The position numbers were made by a program, and so were the translations under genes. From positions 1-35,191 of the forward strand of contig CAXGBD010000006.1 in NCBI GenBank assembly GCA_964008355.1: a stretch of 35,191 nt of DNA. The letters run 5' to 3'. Below, piece by piece: positions 1-8,318 of the stretch; within the stretch, counting starts at the first letter, position 1, and each line of letters opens with the position of its first letter. This DNA comes from DTSX01 sp964008355 (lineage in GTDB: Bacteria > Pseudomonadota > Gammaproteobacteria > Steroidobacterales > UBA11654). The notes beneath the pieces are model-generated. The model ran no database searches and was not told the DNA's origin. It was given only the letters and a program-made list of their open reading frames with translations.

Positions 1-398
1 TGAACGCTCGCTTTACGGATGAGCGCTGGATCGATAATTCCAATGATGCTTATGTAGATGACGCCTGGCGTTTTGATCTCAACGCTGGTATCGAAAAAGG
101 CAATTGGGATGTAAATTTTTATGTGCATAATCTCTTAGATGATGACACTGTGCTTTCAGCCGGAACAGGGCCTGATATTGGTAACTCCGACTTTAGGTTT
201 GGTCTGGTCCTAACCCTGGTGGAAACTGAAGCTTATCCTTATGGGCCGGTGATTTACACCCAGAAAGATGATGCTGGTCAATACGGCTCAGGCGACAGTA
301 GTCTGTCAATTGTACCTGCGCCAATGATTAGAAATATGTGGTATGCAAATATTCCCGACCCAAGACAGGTTGGTATGCGTGTAACTTATAAGTTCTAA
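1..398 (+). CDS. TonB-dependent outer-membrane receptor, C-terminal fragment
   Basis: The reading frame is open from base 3 to the stop at 396-398, giving 131 residues with no start inside the window, so this is the 3' end of a longer gene. The residues show alternating strands typical of an outer-membrane beta-barrel. A 'FYVHNLLDDD' stretch resembles the 'NLFD' motif that precedes the last strands of TonB-dependent receptors. The protein ends in 'PRQVGMRVTYKF', with the terminal phenylalanine used for outer-membrane insertion by the BAM complex. Family knowledge says such receptors import siderophores, cobalamin or carbohydrates using TonB energy. The substrate cannot be told from this fragment. 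A strong terminator follows directly, so it ends a transcription unit and is not linked to the genes downstream. A different barrel protein is possible but less likely. Confidence 0.8.
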   Translation, partial: NARFTDERWIDNSNDAYVDDAWRFDLNAGIEKGNWDVNFYVHNLLDDDTVLSAGTGPDIGNSDFRFGLVLTLVETEAYPYGPVIYTQKDDAGQYGSGDSSLSIVPAPMIRNMWYANIPDPRQVGMRVTYKF

Positions 399-417
399 AA
401 CAGAAAGCTATGAATCA

Positions 418-450
418 ATAAACCCCTCTTCACAGAGGGGTTTATTTTTT
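418..450 (+). terminator. Rho-independent terminator of the receptor gene
   Basis: A 12-bp perfect stem (418-429 with 434-445, arms containing CCCCTCT and AGAGGGG) encloses a TCAC loop and is followed by a T-run. It lies 20 bases after the receptor stop. Its 3' arm overlaps the stop codon of the convergent Nudix gene. Read on the - strand, no T-run follows the hairpin, so it mainly ends + strand transcription. Confidence 0.88.
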
Positions 451-984
451 GGGCTTGCCAAAAGGTATGGGTTTGTTTTCAATGCCCTGTGTGCTCAGCC
501 AGTCTCGAACTGCTTCTCCGGTGCCACTAGGCCAGGGTCTTAGTTTATCTATGGGAATGGTTTTGTGATCAACCAATTCGGCTGGGTCCAGGTTTATCTC
601 GCCCTCTTCTAAAAGAACATGATAGGCAATGATGACTTGATTCATTTGAAAAAAACTATACACGCCCACTAAGCTCGTAGTCTGGCACCCCAATCCCAGT
701 TCCTCATTAACCTCCCTTCTCGCCCCTTCTTGTGGTGTTTCGTTTTTTTCAAGAAACCCGGTCACCAAACTAAACCAATGCTGGGGCCAGCCGATCCCTT
801 GAACCAGAACCACGCCGTCTTCTTTTTGCGGAATAGCCGCAACAACCGGGGTGGGGTTATTCCAGTCAACGAAATCACAATCAGGGTTTGGGCAGGCGTT
901 TCTGTAAGAGTCTGTTATGTGGGTTTTTGTTAGCGCAGAACTACACAAAGGACATGTTTTGTACCTGTCGCTAAAATAAATCAT
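442..984 (-). CDS. Nudix hydrolase with N-terminal zinc ribbon
   Basis: This 180-residue protein has a complete Nudix box at residues 76-98 (G76, E82, R90-E91, E94-E95, G97), the metal-binding catalytic signature for hydrolysis of nucleoside diphosphates linked to another moiety. Ahead of it is a zinc ribbon made of C11, C14, C31 and C36, as in NADH pyrophosphatase (NudC) and related 'zinc-ribbon plus Nudix' proteins. It is shorter than NudC and lacks that protein's larger N-terminal domain, so the substrate (NADH, ADP-ribose or another dinucleotide) is open. It is convergent with the receptor gene and divergent from the DUF1330 gene. It appears monocistronic and cytoplasmic, with no signal peptide. 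Confidence 0.88.
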   Translation of the reverse strand: MIYFSDRYKTCPLCSSALTKTHITDSYRNACPNPDCDFVDWNNPTPVVAAIPQKEDGVVLVQGIGWPQHWFSLVTGFLEKNETPQEGARREVNEELGLGCQTTSLVGVYSFFQMNQVIIAYHVLLEEGEINLDPAELVDHKTIPIDKLRPWPSGTGEAVRDWLSTQGIENKPIPFGKPKK

Positions 985-1040
985 AGGGATTATCTAACCG
1001 TATTTGGATCAAGATAGCTAGCACGTAATTAAACTTTTAT

Positions 1041-1050
1041 TCGCTAGCGA
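1041..1050. repeat. 10-bp palindrome in a divergent intergenic region
   Basis: TCGCTAGCGA is a perfect 10-bp palindrome between the divergent Nudix and DUF1330 genes. A second GCTAGC lies about 20 bases upstream (around 1017-1022). It could be an operator, but no regulator gene is adjacent and there is no independent support. Confidence 0.25.
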
Positions 1051-1099
1051 GAACACGGAAAAGAAGCGATAATAAAAAAAACAACTAAAGAGGTTTCCA

Positions 1100-1396
1100 A
1101 TGTCTGCCTACCTAGTTTCGGTTTGCGAGGTAACAAATAAAAGTGATGCTTTGATGTCCTATGCACAACAATCAGCGGAGTTAATTTCAACCCATGGAGG
1201 GTCTTATATAATCAGAGGCCCTGCGAACGAGATCCTTGAAGGAGAGCACCTTCAGGGCAAAAGCTTAGTTATTGCCCGGTTTCCCAGTGTTGAGGCAATC
1301 AAAGGGTTTTGGAACAGCCCAGAATATTTAGCCTTCAAGCCCTTGAGAGAAGGAACTGGAATTTATGACATTGGAGTGTTTGAAGGCGCTGACTAA
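1100..1396 (+). CDS. DUF1330 family protein
   Basis: This 98-residue cytoplasmic protein matches the DUF1330 pattern, a ferredoxin-like alpha/beta barrel fold of the dimeric kind. It begins 'MSAYLV', has a central 'GGSYIIRGP' strand, then 'LVIARFPSVEAIKGFWNSPEY' split over a strand and helix, and a closing 'LREGTGIYDIGVFEG'. The biochemical role of the family is not established. A purine-rich ribosome-binding site (AAAGAGG, about 1086-1092) precedes the ATG. The HIT gene starts 9 bases after its stop, so the two are probably co-transcribed. No catalytic residues can be assigned. Confidence 0.85.
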   Translation: MSAYLVSVCEVTNKSDALMSYAQQSAELISTHGGSYIIRGPANEILEGEHLQGKSLVIARFPSVEAIKGFWNSPEYLAFKPLREGTGIYDIGVFEGAD

Positions 1397-1405
1397 GAAA
1401 CTGTT

Positions 1406-1834
1406 GTGTCGTATGATCCAAACAATGTGTTTGCTCAGATCTTAGACGGCTCTCTGCCATCTGAGCAAGTTTTTGAAGATGACCGCACTTTGGTCATTAT
1501 GGATATAATGCCAGCCACCGAAGGACATGTTCTGATTATCCCAAAAACCCCGGCTGAAAATATCTACCACATGGACAACGAATTTCTCAGTGCGGTGGGG
1601 GTCACAACAAAGAAAATTGCCACCGCGATCAAAGAAGCACTAAGCCCTTCTGGTGTCATTATTAAACAATTTAACGGATCAGACGCGGGGCAGACGGTGT
1701 TTCATTATCATGTGCACATAATCCCAGTTTACCCAAACGAAAGAATTGGCGAACACGGTGCCAATATTGCTGATCCTGAAAAGCTGGCAAGAGTTGCCGC
1801 TGTCATCAAGGCCTCCATTAATAACGATAATTAA
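1406..1834 (+). CDS. HIT-family nucleotide hydrolase/transferase
   Basis: This 142-residue protein has the histidine triad H-x-H-x-H-x-x at H100, H102 and H104 ('HYHVHII'). The middle histidine forms the nucleotidyl intermediate in this superfamily. The N-terminal 'FAQILDG' and 'GHVLIIPK' segments match HINT-like proteins, which act as purine nucleoside phosphoramidases. The start is GTG at 1406, 9 bases after the DUF1330 stop; the aligned family N-terminus begins here and no nearby ATG preserves it. The physiological substrate is not known. Co-transcription with DUF1330 is likely from the spacing. Confidence 0.92.
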   Translation: MSYDPNNVFAQILDGSLPSEQVFEDDRTLVIMDIMPATEGHVLIIPKTPAENIYHMDNEFLSAVGVTTKKIATAIKEALSPSGVIIKQFNGSDAGQTVFHYHVHIIPVYPNERIGEHGANIADPEKLARVAAVIKASINNDN

Positions 1835-1881
1835 ACGCGCTCTTGTTACAATGTCAGCGAATAATTATCTCTTAGTGTGCC

Positions 1882-2310
1882 ATGGAACAGCTATTTGAAT
1901 TTGCCAACAATCATTCCCTACTCGTTTCTGGGTGTGTGGGTCTTTTTTTGCTGGCTATTTTTAATGAGTTAAAAATTAAAGAAGCCAACCTGTGTGGCCT
2001 CTCTACTGTTAATGCCGTGAAGCTGATTAATCAAAATGCATTGCTTTTTGATTTACGTGCGTCAGAGCAATTCTCAACAAAACACCTGCTGAACTCGAAG
2101 AACGTCGAGCCCACAACGATCACAAAGAACTTCCTCGATGAGAAAAACACTAAAAACAAACCTGTTTTACTTGTTTGTGAAAGCGGCGGTGTAAGTAAAA
2201 AAACAAGCCTTCGGCTGAGATCTAAGGGGCTGGAAAATGTTTTCTATATAAAAGGCGGTCAATCAGAGTGGGAGGGCGCAGGCTTGCCCACTTCGTCTTT
2301 GTCTGAATAA
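1882..2310 (+). CDS. Membrane-anchored rhodanese-like protein (YibN type)
   Basis: The 142-residue product has one N-terminal membrane segment (about residues 12-29) followed by a single rhodanese domain. The presumed active-site cysteine is C99 in the loop 'CESGGVS', where a persulfide would form. This gene directly precedes secB-gpsA, the order seen in many gammaproteobacteria (yibN-grxC-secB-gpsA), although grxC is absent here. Its function in that setting is not settled; sulfur transfer or redox support near the secretion machinery are the usual suggestions. No clear Shine-Dalgarno sequence precedes the ATG. Confidence 0.87.
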   Translation: MEQLFEFANNHSLLVSGCVGLFLLAIFNELKIKEANLCGLSTVNAVKLINQNALLFDLRASEQFSTKHLLNSKNVEPTTITKNFLDEKNTKNKPVLLVCESGGVSKKTSLRLRSKGLENVFYIKGGQSEWEGAGLPTSSLSE

Positions 2311-2322
2311 AAAGGAGTTTTT

Positions 2323-2823
2323 ATGAGTGATCAAAAAAATAACAAAAAAGATATCCCGGCAGAAGCGCCGGCAGAAACACAAGAAAATAAAAAAACTGTT
2401 TCATTGCAGACCATCTATATTAAAGATATTTCCTTTGAAGCACCCAATAGTCCAGATGTTTTTTTAGAAAAAGAGGTAACACCAGACACCAAGCTCAATA
2501 TTGCAAACACTCATACAAAGCTCGGGGATGGTATTTATGATGTGTCGCTTAAGGCAACAGTTGAGTCAACTTATGGGGACAAAACCATGTTTGTAGCAGA
2601 AGTAGAACAAGCTGGTGTTTTTGCAATAAACGGCTACAGTGAAGAAGAAACCAGGGCCTTGATTGCTGTGTTTTGTCCAAACACCCTATTCCCTTTTATT
2701 AGAGAACTGGTCTCCGGGATTGTAACCAAAGCTGGGTTCCCGGCGTTGTTGTTGCAGCCTATTAATTTCGACTCCATTTATACCCAAGCAATGGAACAAC
2801 AAAAGGACAAAAAACCCAACTAG
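2323..2823 (+). CDS. secB: Protein-export chaperone SecB
   Basis: This 166-residue protein is SecB, the homotetrameric cytoplasmic chaperone that keeps preproteins unfolded and hands them to SecA. Recognisable family segments are 'QTIYIKDISFEAPNSP' near residues 28-43, the acidic 'DVSLKATVES' strand, 'VEQAGVF' and 'CPNTLFPFIRELVS' near residues 124-137. A charged, Gln/Glu-rich N-terminal extension of about 25 residues precedes the core. A good ribosome-binding site (AAGGAG) lies just ahead of the ATG, 12 bases after the rhodanese stop. gpsA follows after 6 bases, so rhodanese-secB-gpsA form one operon. SecB is essentially proteobacterial, which supports the taxonomic reading of the window. 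Confidence 0.97.
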   Translation: MSDQKNNKKDIPAEAPAETQENKKTVSLQTIYIKDISFEAPNSPDVFLEKEVTPDTKLNIANTHTKLGDGIYDVSLKATVESTYGDKTMFVAEVEQAGVFAINGYSEEETRALIAVFCPNTLFPFIRELVSGIVTKAGFPALLLQPINFDSIYTQAMEQQKDKKPN

Positions 2824-2829
2824 GTTTTT

Positions 2830-3828
2830 ATGGACAAAAAAAGCTTTTTGGTGGTTGGCGCAGGAGCTTGGGGCACTGCACTTAGCATCCAGCTTGCAAA
2901 TAATGGGCTTGCTGTATCGCTCACCTCCAACGACAAAGACAACCTGAAAGAGCTAGCCCGCGCAAAAGAAAACAAGCGTTATTTGCCTGGTGTTCAGCTT
3001 CCTGATGCAATAAACATCGAGCCAGATTATGCGAGCTGCATTGCCAGCAGTTCTTCTGTTTTAGTCTGCGTTAAAAGCAAATATTTTTTAAGCGCTCTAC
3101 AAGCATTAAGTGCCCACATGACGCCTGAGCAGAACTTAATTTGGGCAACCAAGGGCCTGGACTCAGAAAAAGGGCGTCCTTTATCTGAGTTAATCAAACA
3201 GGATTTTTCTAAATTAAAAAAAACAGCTGTCATTTCTGGGCCCTCTTTTGCCAAAGATGTGGCTCAAGGAATGCCAACAGCCATAACGCTCGCCTCAGAA
3301 AACATTGGGGACTTAAGAGAGCTGGCAGGGCTTCTAACGGGGCAGTCTTTTAGGGTTTATACATCAACCGATATCATCGGAGTTCAGTTGGGCGGGGTTT
3401 TTAAAAATATCATTGCCATTGCGGTTGGTGCCTCTGACGCACTTGGGTTTGGGGCAAACACGAGGGCTGCTTTAATCACAAGAGGGCTTGGCGAAATGAA
3501 AAGAATTGGTTTGGTTTTTGGCGCAAGGGCAGAAACATTTTTTGGTCTTTCTGGGCTGGGAGATTTAGTGCTAACCTCTACCGACAACCAGTCCCGGAAC
3601 AGACAGCTGGGCCTTTTAGTTGGCTCGGGGCTTTCACTGGATGCTGCTGTTAAAAAGCTTGGGGCAACTCCTGAAGGGGTGCATGCAGTTAAAGCAATTT
3701 ACAAAAAAGGAGCTCTGCAAGAAAGCTTGCCGATAGCCAAAGCGGTGTATAGTATTTTATTTGAAGATGTTCCTGCTGAAGGCTTGGTGAAACAATTAAT
3801 GTCTCGGCCTATAAAAGAAGAACATTAG
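2830..3828 (+). CDS. gpsA: Glycerol-3-phosphate dehydrogenase [NAD(P)+]
   Basis: GpsA reduces dihydroxyacetone phosphate to sn-glycerol-3-phosphate for phospholipid synthesis. The 332-residue protein has the Rossmann nucleotide-binding motif G10-A-G12-A-W-G15, the 'ISGPSFA' segment and 'GGVFKNIIAIAVG', which contains the catalytic lysine near residue 193. It also has the conserved 'GANTRAALITRGL' motif and 'GLSGLGDLVLT'. The length is normal for the family. It closes the rhodanese-secB-gpsA operon. About 66 bases without a gene separate it from xsc, with no obvious terminator. Confidence 0.97.
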   Translation: MDKKSFLVVGAGAWGTALSIQLANNGLAVSLTSNDKDNLKELARAKENKRYLPGVQLPDAINIEPDYASCIASSSSVLVCVKSKYFLSALQALSAHMTPEQNLIWATKGLDSEKGRPLSELIKQDFSKLKKTAVISGPSFAKDVAQGMPTAITLASENIGDLRELAGLLTGQSFRVYTSTDIIGVQLGGVFKNIIAIAVGASDALGFGANTRAALITRGLGEMKRIGLVFGARAETFFGLSGLGDLVLTSTDNQSRNRQLGLLVGSGLSLDAAVKKLGATPEGVHAVKAIYKKGALQESLPIAKAVYSILFEDVPAEGLVKQLMSRPIKEEH

Positions 3829-3894
3829 AACGGTTCGGTGAAAGCTTTTTGTCTTATTGGCTCAAAAAAAAGAATTAATTAAAGAGAACAACAT

Positions 3895-5649
3895 ATGCCC
3901 CGCATGACTCCCAGTGAAGCCTTTGTAGAAACAATGGCTGCCCATGGTGTTACAGAAATTTTTGGAATCATGGGCTCTGCGTTCATGGATGCCATGGATA
4001 TTTTCGAGCCTGCTGGGATTCGTTTTGTGTCCGTTGTGCACGAGCAGGGCGCAGCACATATGGCTGATGGTTATTCCCGAGTCAGCGGAAGACAGGGTGT
4101 TTGTATTGGTCAAAATGGTCCCGGTATTAGCAACTGTGTCACAGGGATTGCGGCTGCCTTTTGGGCACACTCTCCGGTGGTCATTGTTACTCCTGAAACA
4201 GGAACCATGGGAATTGGTTTGGGTGGGTTTCAGGAGGCAAACCAGTTGCCCATGTTCCAGGAATTTACCAAATACCAAGTGCATCTCAACAACCCAAACC
4301 GAATGGCAGAGTTTACTGCACGTTGTTTTGACAGGGCTCTCTCTGAAATGGGGCCAACTCAAATCAACATTCCAAGGGACCTGTTTTACGGTGATATTAA
4401 TGTGGAGATTCCACAGCCCCGATGTTTAGATCAGGGGGCTGGTGGAGAAAAAACCTTGAACGAGGCGGTAAAGCTACTCACCAATGCCCAATTTCCTGTC
4501 ATTGTCTCAGGAGGCGGCGTGGTCAATGCCGGCGGTGTGGGTGCGTGTAGGTTGTTAGCAGAGCGTCTTGGCTCCCCCGTCGTCAATAGTTATTTACATA
4601 ATGATTCATTTCCCGCAAGTCATCCTCTTTGGTGTGGACCGCTTGGTTATCAGGGCTCGAAAGCGGGCATGAAGCTCATTAACCAAGCAGACGTTGTGTT
4701 GGCGCTTGGCACCAGACTGGGCCCGTTTGGAACCCTGCCACAATATGGTCTTGATTACTGGCCGGACGCTGCCAACATCATCCAAGTGGACGCTGATCAT
4801 AGAATGTTGGGGTTGGTTAAGAAAATCTCTGTTGGTGTTTGCGGTGATGCCAAAGCATCTGCTGAGGTTCTGCTTGATAGGCTTGACGGGATTAGCCTGG
4901 CAAGTGACAAAAACAAGAAAGAACGAGCAAAAAAAATTGCAGCCGCTAAGAAAGAATGGGAGCAGGAGCTTGATGGGTGGATTCATGAGAAAGACGCCTT
5001 TAGCGAAGAGGCCATCAAAAAAGCCGGTCGGGGTTTTCTGCATCCGCGCCAAGTCTTACGTGAGCTTGAAAAAGCAATGCCAGAAGATGTTATGGTCTCA
5101 ACCGATATCGGTAATATTAACTCAATCGCGAACAGTTATTTGCGCTTTGAAAAACCCCGAAGCTTTTTTGCCGCTATGAGTTTTGGCAATTGTGGTTATG
5201 CGTTTCCAACAATTATTGGCGCCAAAGTCGCTGCTCCTGACCGCCCTGCCATTGCCTACGTGGGAGATGGCGCTTGGGGCATGAGCATGGGTGAGGTCAT
5301 GACCTGTGTGCGTGAAAATATACCCACAACTGTTGTTGTTTTTAATAATGGTCAGTGGGGCGCTGAGAAAAAAAATCAGGTGGATTTTTATAATCAGCGT
5401 TTCGTAGCCGGAGAGCTTGATAACCAAAGCTTTGCCAATATTGCTCGCTCCATGGGAGCAGAGGGAGTCACTGTCAACCAACTTGAGGATGTTGGAACAG
5501 CTCTAAAAACCGCCCTTGACGGACAAATAAATGATCACAAAACCACAATTATTGAGATTATGTGCACGCAAGAGTTGGGTGACCCTTTTCGGCGTGATGC
5601 GTTATCAAAACCGGTTAGATACCTGGATAAATACAAAAAATACGTCTGA
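3895..5649 (+). CDS. xsc: Sulfoacetaldehyde acetyltransferase
   Basis: Xsc is a thiamine-diphosphate enzyme that converts sulfoacetaldehyde and phosphate to acetyl phosphate and sulfite, the desulfonating step of taurine and isethionate catabolism. The 584-residue protein has the TPP-activating glutamate E50 ('VVHEQGAAHMADGY') and the GDG-x24-NN TPP/Mg motif at about residues 457-485. It also has features that separate Xsc from acetolactate synthases: 'HNDSFPASHPLWCGPLGYQGSKAG', 'YGLDYWPDAANIIQVD' and the C-terminal 'GDPFRRDALSKPV', all of which I recognise from characterised Xsc proteins. The strongest context support is the next gene, pta, which uses the product acetyl phosphate. The start has only a weak upstream AAAGAG. 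No taurine dehydrogenase, Tpa or TauR gene is in the window, so the source of sulfoacetaldehyde must be encoded elsewhere or be unusual. Confidence 0.93.
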   Translation: MPRMTPSEAFVETMAAHGVTEIFGIMGSAFMDAMDIFEPAGIRFVSVVHEQGAAHMADGYSRVSGRQGVCIGQNGPGISNCVTGIAAAFWAHSPVVIVTPETGTMGIGLGGFQEANQLPMFQEFTKYQVHLNNPNRMAEFTARCFDRALSEMGPTQINIPRDLFYGDINVEIPQPRCLDQGAGGEKTLNEAVKLLTNAQFPVIVSGGGVVNAGGVGACRLLAERLGSPVVNSYLHNDSFPASHPLWCGPLGYQGSKAGMKLINQADVVLALGTRLGPFGTLPQYGLDYWPDAANIIQVDADHRMLGLVKKISVGVCGDAKASAEVLLDRLDGISLASDKNKKERAKKIAAAKKEWEQELDGWIHEKDAFSEEAIKKAGRGFLHPRQVLRELEKAMPEDVMVSTDIGNINSIANSYLRFEKPRSFFAAMSFGNCGYAFPTIIGAKVAAPDRPAIAYVGDGAWGMSMGEVMTCVRENIPTTVVVFNNGQWGAEKKNQVDFYNQRFVAGELDNQSFANIARSMGAEGVTVNQLEDVGTALKTALDGQINDHKTTIIEIMCTQELGDPFRRDALSKPVRYLDKYKKYV

Positions 5650-5664
5650 GCCGAGAAACGTTTT

Positions 5665-6594
5665 ATGTTGAGCTCCGTACCTTTTGAATGTCCCGTATCA
5701 TTACTTGCACAAGCCCAGCGCCATGTGCCCTTAAAAACTGCAGTCGTTAACGCTGAAACCGAACTGGTAATGACAAGCTCTAAATTGGCCACGGAACATA
5801 ATCTGATCGAGCCGACGCTGGTCGGCGACCCTAGAACAATCAACTCCATTGCCGCCGCTATCAATTGGGACATCAGAAAACTCGCTGTAGTTGATGCTAA
5901 AAATGAAACAACGGCCGCGAAGCTCAGCGTGGGTCTTGCGCGTAATGGAGAGGTTTCTGCATTAATGAAGGGTCATATTCACTCAGAGACTTTAATGCAG
6001 GAAGCCTTACGTCGTAATCAAGGAATTCGTTTAAGGCATCGCCCCAGCCACGCTTTTTATATGACTGTGCCTGGTCATGAGCAGGGCATTTGTATAACTG
6101 ATGCTGTTATTAATGTTTTGCCTCGGGTGAAACAAAAAATTGAAATTGCACGTAATGTTATAGAGCTCATGCACGCACTTGGAATACCTAGGCCGCGAGT
6201 TGCTCTGGTTTCTGGAGCCGAAGAGCCAATACCTGAAATGCCTTCCAGCATAGAGGCTGTTGAGGTTATCAAAGAAGTTGAAAAAGGTGCTTTGCGTGGC
6301 GCTGATGTCGCTGGGCCTATGGCTCTGGATGTGGCAATTTCAGAACAGGCCGCGACAATAAAAGGCGTGAACAATGCAGTTGCTGGCAAAGCAGATGTCT
6401 TACTAGTGCCAAATTTAGAGGCTGGGAATATTTTATTTAAGCAGATGGTTTATTCTATGAGCGCCACCGCTGCTGGTTTAGTGCTTGGTATGAAGGTTCC
6501 CATAATGCTTACCTCACGCGCTGACCCTCCTGAAGCGAGGCTTGCTTCTGCAGCGTTGGCCTCTATTTATGCCGCCCACAGGAGAACAAAATGA
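5665..6594 (+). CDS. pta: Phosphate acetyltransferase (short form)
   Basis: The 309-residue protein belongs to the phosphate acetyl/butyryltransferase family, which exchanges phosphate for CoA. Next to xsc the expected reaction is acetyl phosphate + CoA to acetyl-CoA. Family segments are visible: 'VLPRVKQKIEIARNVI', 'GALRGADVAGPMALDVAIS', 'KADVLLVPNLEAGNILFKQ' and the C-terminal 'PIMLTSRADPPEARLASAALA'. The length matches the short single-domain form, not the long E. coli Pta with its N-terminal regulatory domains. It starts 15 bases after xsc and its TGA overlaps the ATG of the amidohydrolase (ATGA), so translation is coupled. An xsc-pta pair is also known from alphaproteobacterial taurine degraders. 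A phosphate butyryltransferase activity cannot be excluded from sequence but is unlikely here. Confidence 0.92.
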   Translation: MLSSVPFECPVSLLAQAQRHVPLKTAVVNAETELVMTSSKLATEHNLIEPTLVGDPRTINSIAAAINWDIRKLAVVDAKNETTAAKLSVGLARNGEVSALMKGHIHSETLMQEALRRNQGIRLRHRPSHAFYMTVPGHEQGICITDAVINVLPRVKQKIEIARNVIELMHALGIPRPRVALVSGAEEPIPEMPSSIEAVEVIKEVEKGALRGADVAGPMALDVAISEQAATIKGVNNAVAGKADVLLVPNLEAGNILFKQMVYSMSATAAGLVLGMKVPIMLTSRADPPEARLASAALASIYAAHRRTK

Positions 6595-8294
6595 AGTCCG
6601 TGGGCTCTGTTATTTTTATTGTGAGCTTGGTTGTTTTAATTTTTTCTTGGGTTGCTTGGGACGACCAATCGGCAGATATTATTTTTATCGGGGATCATAT
6701 TATTACGGTAGATTCAACAGCTGTAAACGTGACCGCTGTGGCTGTGGCTGGCCAAAACATTGTGGCAACCGGCTCAGCAGAGGAGGTTTTAAAGCTAAAA
6801 AAGAGCTCCACGCGGATTGTTGAGCTTGGGAACAATGCCTTGGTTCCTGGGTTTATTGATGCCCATGGTCATATGACTGGTGTTGCTAAGTTAACCGAAA
6901 TAATTGACCTTGCCTCGCCACCAGTTGGTCGTGTCGAGAATATTGATGATATCGTTGCTTTAATTGAGTCTAAAATTGACACACAAAAACTCGTGCCTGG
7001 GACTTGGGTGCTCGGGTTTGGTTACGATGACTCGCTGCTTGAAGAAAAACGACACCCAAATCGTGATGATCTTGATCGAGTTTCGTCTGATCACCCAGTG
7101 CTGTTAACCCATGTTTCTGGACATTTAGCCACTGTAAATTCAGCAGCTCTTCGGCAACAAAAAATAGATCAAAACACAGAAAACCCTCCCGGAGGAGTAA
7201 TACGTCGGCGGCCTGGTTCGAGAGAACCCAACGGGGTGCTGGAAGAAACAGCAATGGGTTTGTTTTCAAGAAATCTAATGGCTCCTATGAAAGATGACAA
7301 GTTTGAGCATTTAGTCAGACAGGCAGTACAACGCTACACAAGCTATGGCATCACCACGATACAAGACGGCGGCACCAATATGGCCGATATTGAGCGGCTG
7401 CGTGCGGCTGCAAACAGAAAACCCTATGCTGCTGATGTGGTGGTGTTTCCCTGGTCAAACTCATTCGATGATAATCAGTTAGCGGCCATTGAGGCCGAGC
7501 CCTCCTACACCAATGGCTTAAGACTGGGGGGTATAAAGTTTGGGCTGGACGGATCTCCACAAGGCCGCACGGCTTTTCTTTCTCAGCCTTACAATGAGGG
7601 CCCACCGGGGGCGGCTCCCGATTATCGAGCTTATCCGACTTATCCAGCAGAAAAACTCAACCCCAAAATTGCTCGATTACTTGAACGGGGCACTCCTACG
7701 CTAGTGCATGCAAATGGTGATGCCGCCATTGATATGTTGCTCGATGGTGTCACAGCGGCCTTTGATAATAAAGAACTGTCAGACCACCGTACCGTAATTA
7801 TTCACGCACAGCTCATGCGCAAAGACCAGCTTGAAAGAACCAAAAAGCTAGGCCTGGTCCCTTCTTACTATTCAGCACACCCCTTCTTCTGGGGCGATTG
7901 GCATCGCCGAAGCTTTGGTGAAGAGCGGGCGGCGTTCATTAGCCCAGCAGCAGAAACGGCGCGCATGCAAATACCGTTCACCATTCACAATGATGCGCCG
8001 ATTGTTCCCCCGGATATGATGCGTTTAATGTGGGTTGCAGTTAACAGAAAAACGCGCAGTGACTTTGTTTTAGGGCCCGACCAACGCTTGACACCAATGC
8101 AAGCCTTGCATGCAATTACGCTGGGTGCTGCCTATCAATACTTTGAAGAAAATAAAAAAGGATCAATTACCCCTGGCAAACAAGCTGATCTAGTGATCCT
8201 AGAGCGTAATCCGCTGTTGGCAAACCCCGATACGCTGAAAGACATTTCAATTATAGAAACCTTTGCTCGGGGACAGTCGGTATTTAAAAAATAA
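6591..8294 (+). CDS. Membrane-anchored amidohydrolase (YtcJ-like, amidohydrolase_3)
   Basis: This 567-residue metal-dependent hydrolase has one N-terminal hydrophobic segment (about residues 5-23) that would anchor it in the inner membrane with the catalytic domain in the periplasm. After a small beta-sandwich, the TIM-barrel begins with 'GFIDAHGHM', giving metal ligands H92 and H94. Further landmarks are 'VHANGDAAIDMLLDG', 'IIHAQLM', 'IHNDAPIVPPDMM' and the closing 'GSITPGKQADLVILERNP'. Family members hydrolyse amides, formamides or cyclic ureides. The substrate here is not known. It is translationally coupled to pta and followed by an amino-acid symporter. My inference is that it frees an amine or amino-sulfonate from an N-acyl precursor for uptake. 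Signal-anchor topology is predicted by eye only. Confidence 0.85.
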   Translation: MKSVGSVIFIVSLVVLIFSWVAWDDQSADIIFIGDHIITVDSTAVNVTAVAVAGQNIVATGSAEEVLKLKKSSTRIVELGNNALVPGFIDAHGHMTGVAKLTEIIDLASPPVGRVENIDDIVALIESKIDTQKLVPGTWVLGFGYDDSLLEEKRHPNRDDLDRVSSDHPVLLTHVSGHLATVNSAALRQQKIDQNTENPPGGVIRRRPGSREPNGVLEETAMGLFSRNLMAPMKDDKFEHLVRQAVQRYTSYGITTIQDGGTNMADIERLRAAANRKPYAADVVVFPWSNSFDDNQLAAIEAEPSYTNGLRLGGIKFGLDGSPQGRTAFLSQPYNEGPPGAAPDYRAYPTYPAEKLNPKIARLLERGTPTLVHANGDAAIDMLLDGVTAAFDNKELSDHRTVIIHAQLMRKDQLERTKKLGLVPSYYSAHPFFWGDWHRRSFGEERAAFISPAAETARMQIPFTIHNDAPIVPPDMMRLMWVAVNRKTRSDFVLGPDQRLTPMQALHAITLGAAYQYFEENKKGSITPGKQADLVILERNPLLANPDTLKDISIIETFARGQSVFKK

Positions 8295-8318
8295 CAATGA
8301 ATTTTTGAGGTTAGTTTT

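Noticed and set aside
7214..7228. GGTTCGAG-type sequence resembling a tRNA T-loop
   Set aside because: It lies within the amidohydrolase coding frame and no acceptor stem, D-arm or anticodon arm can be built around it.
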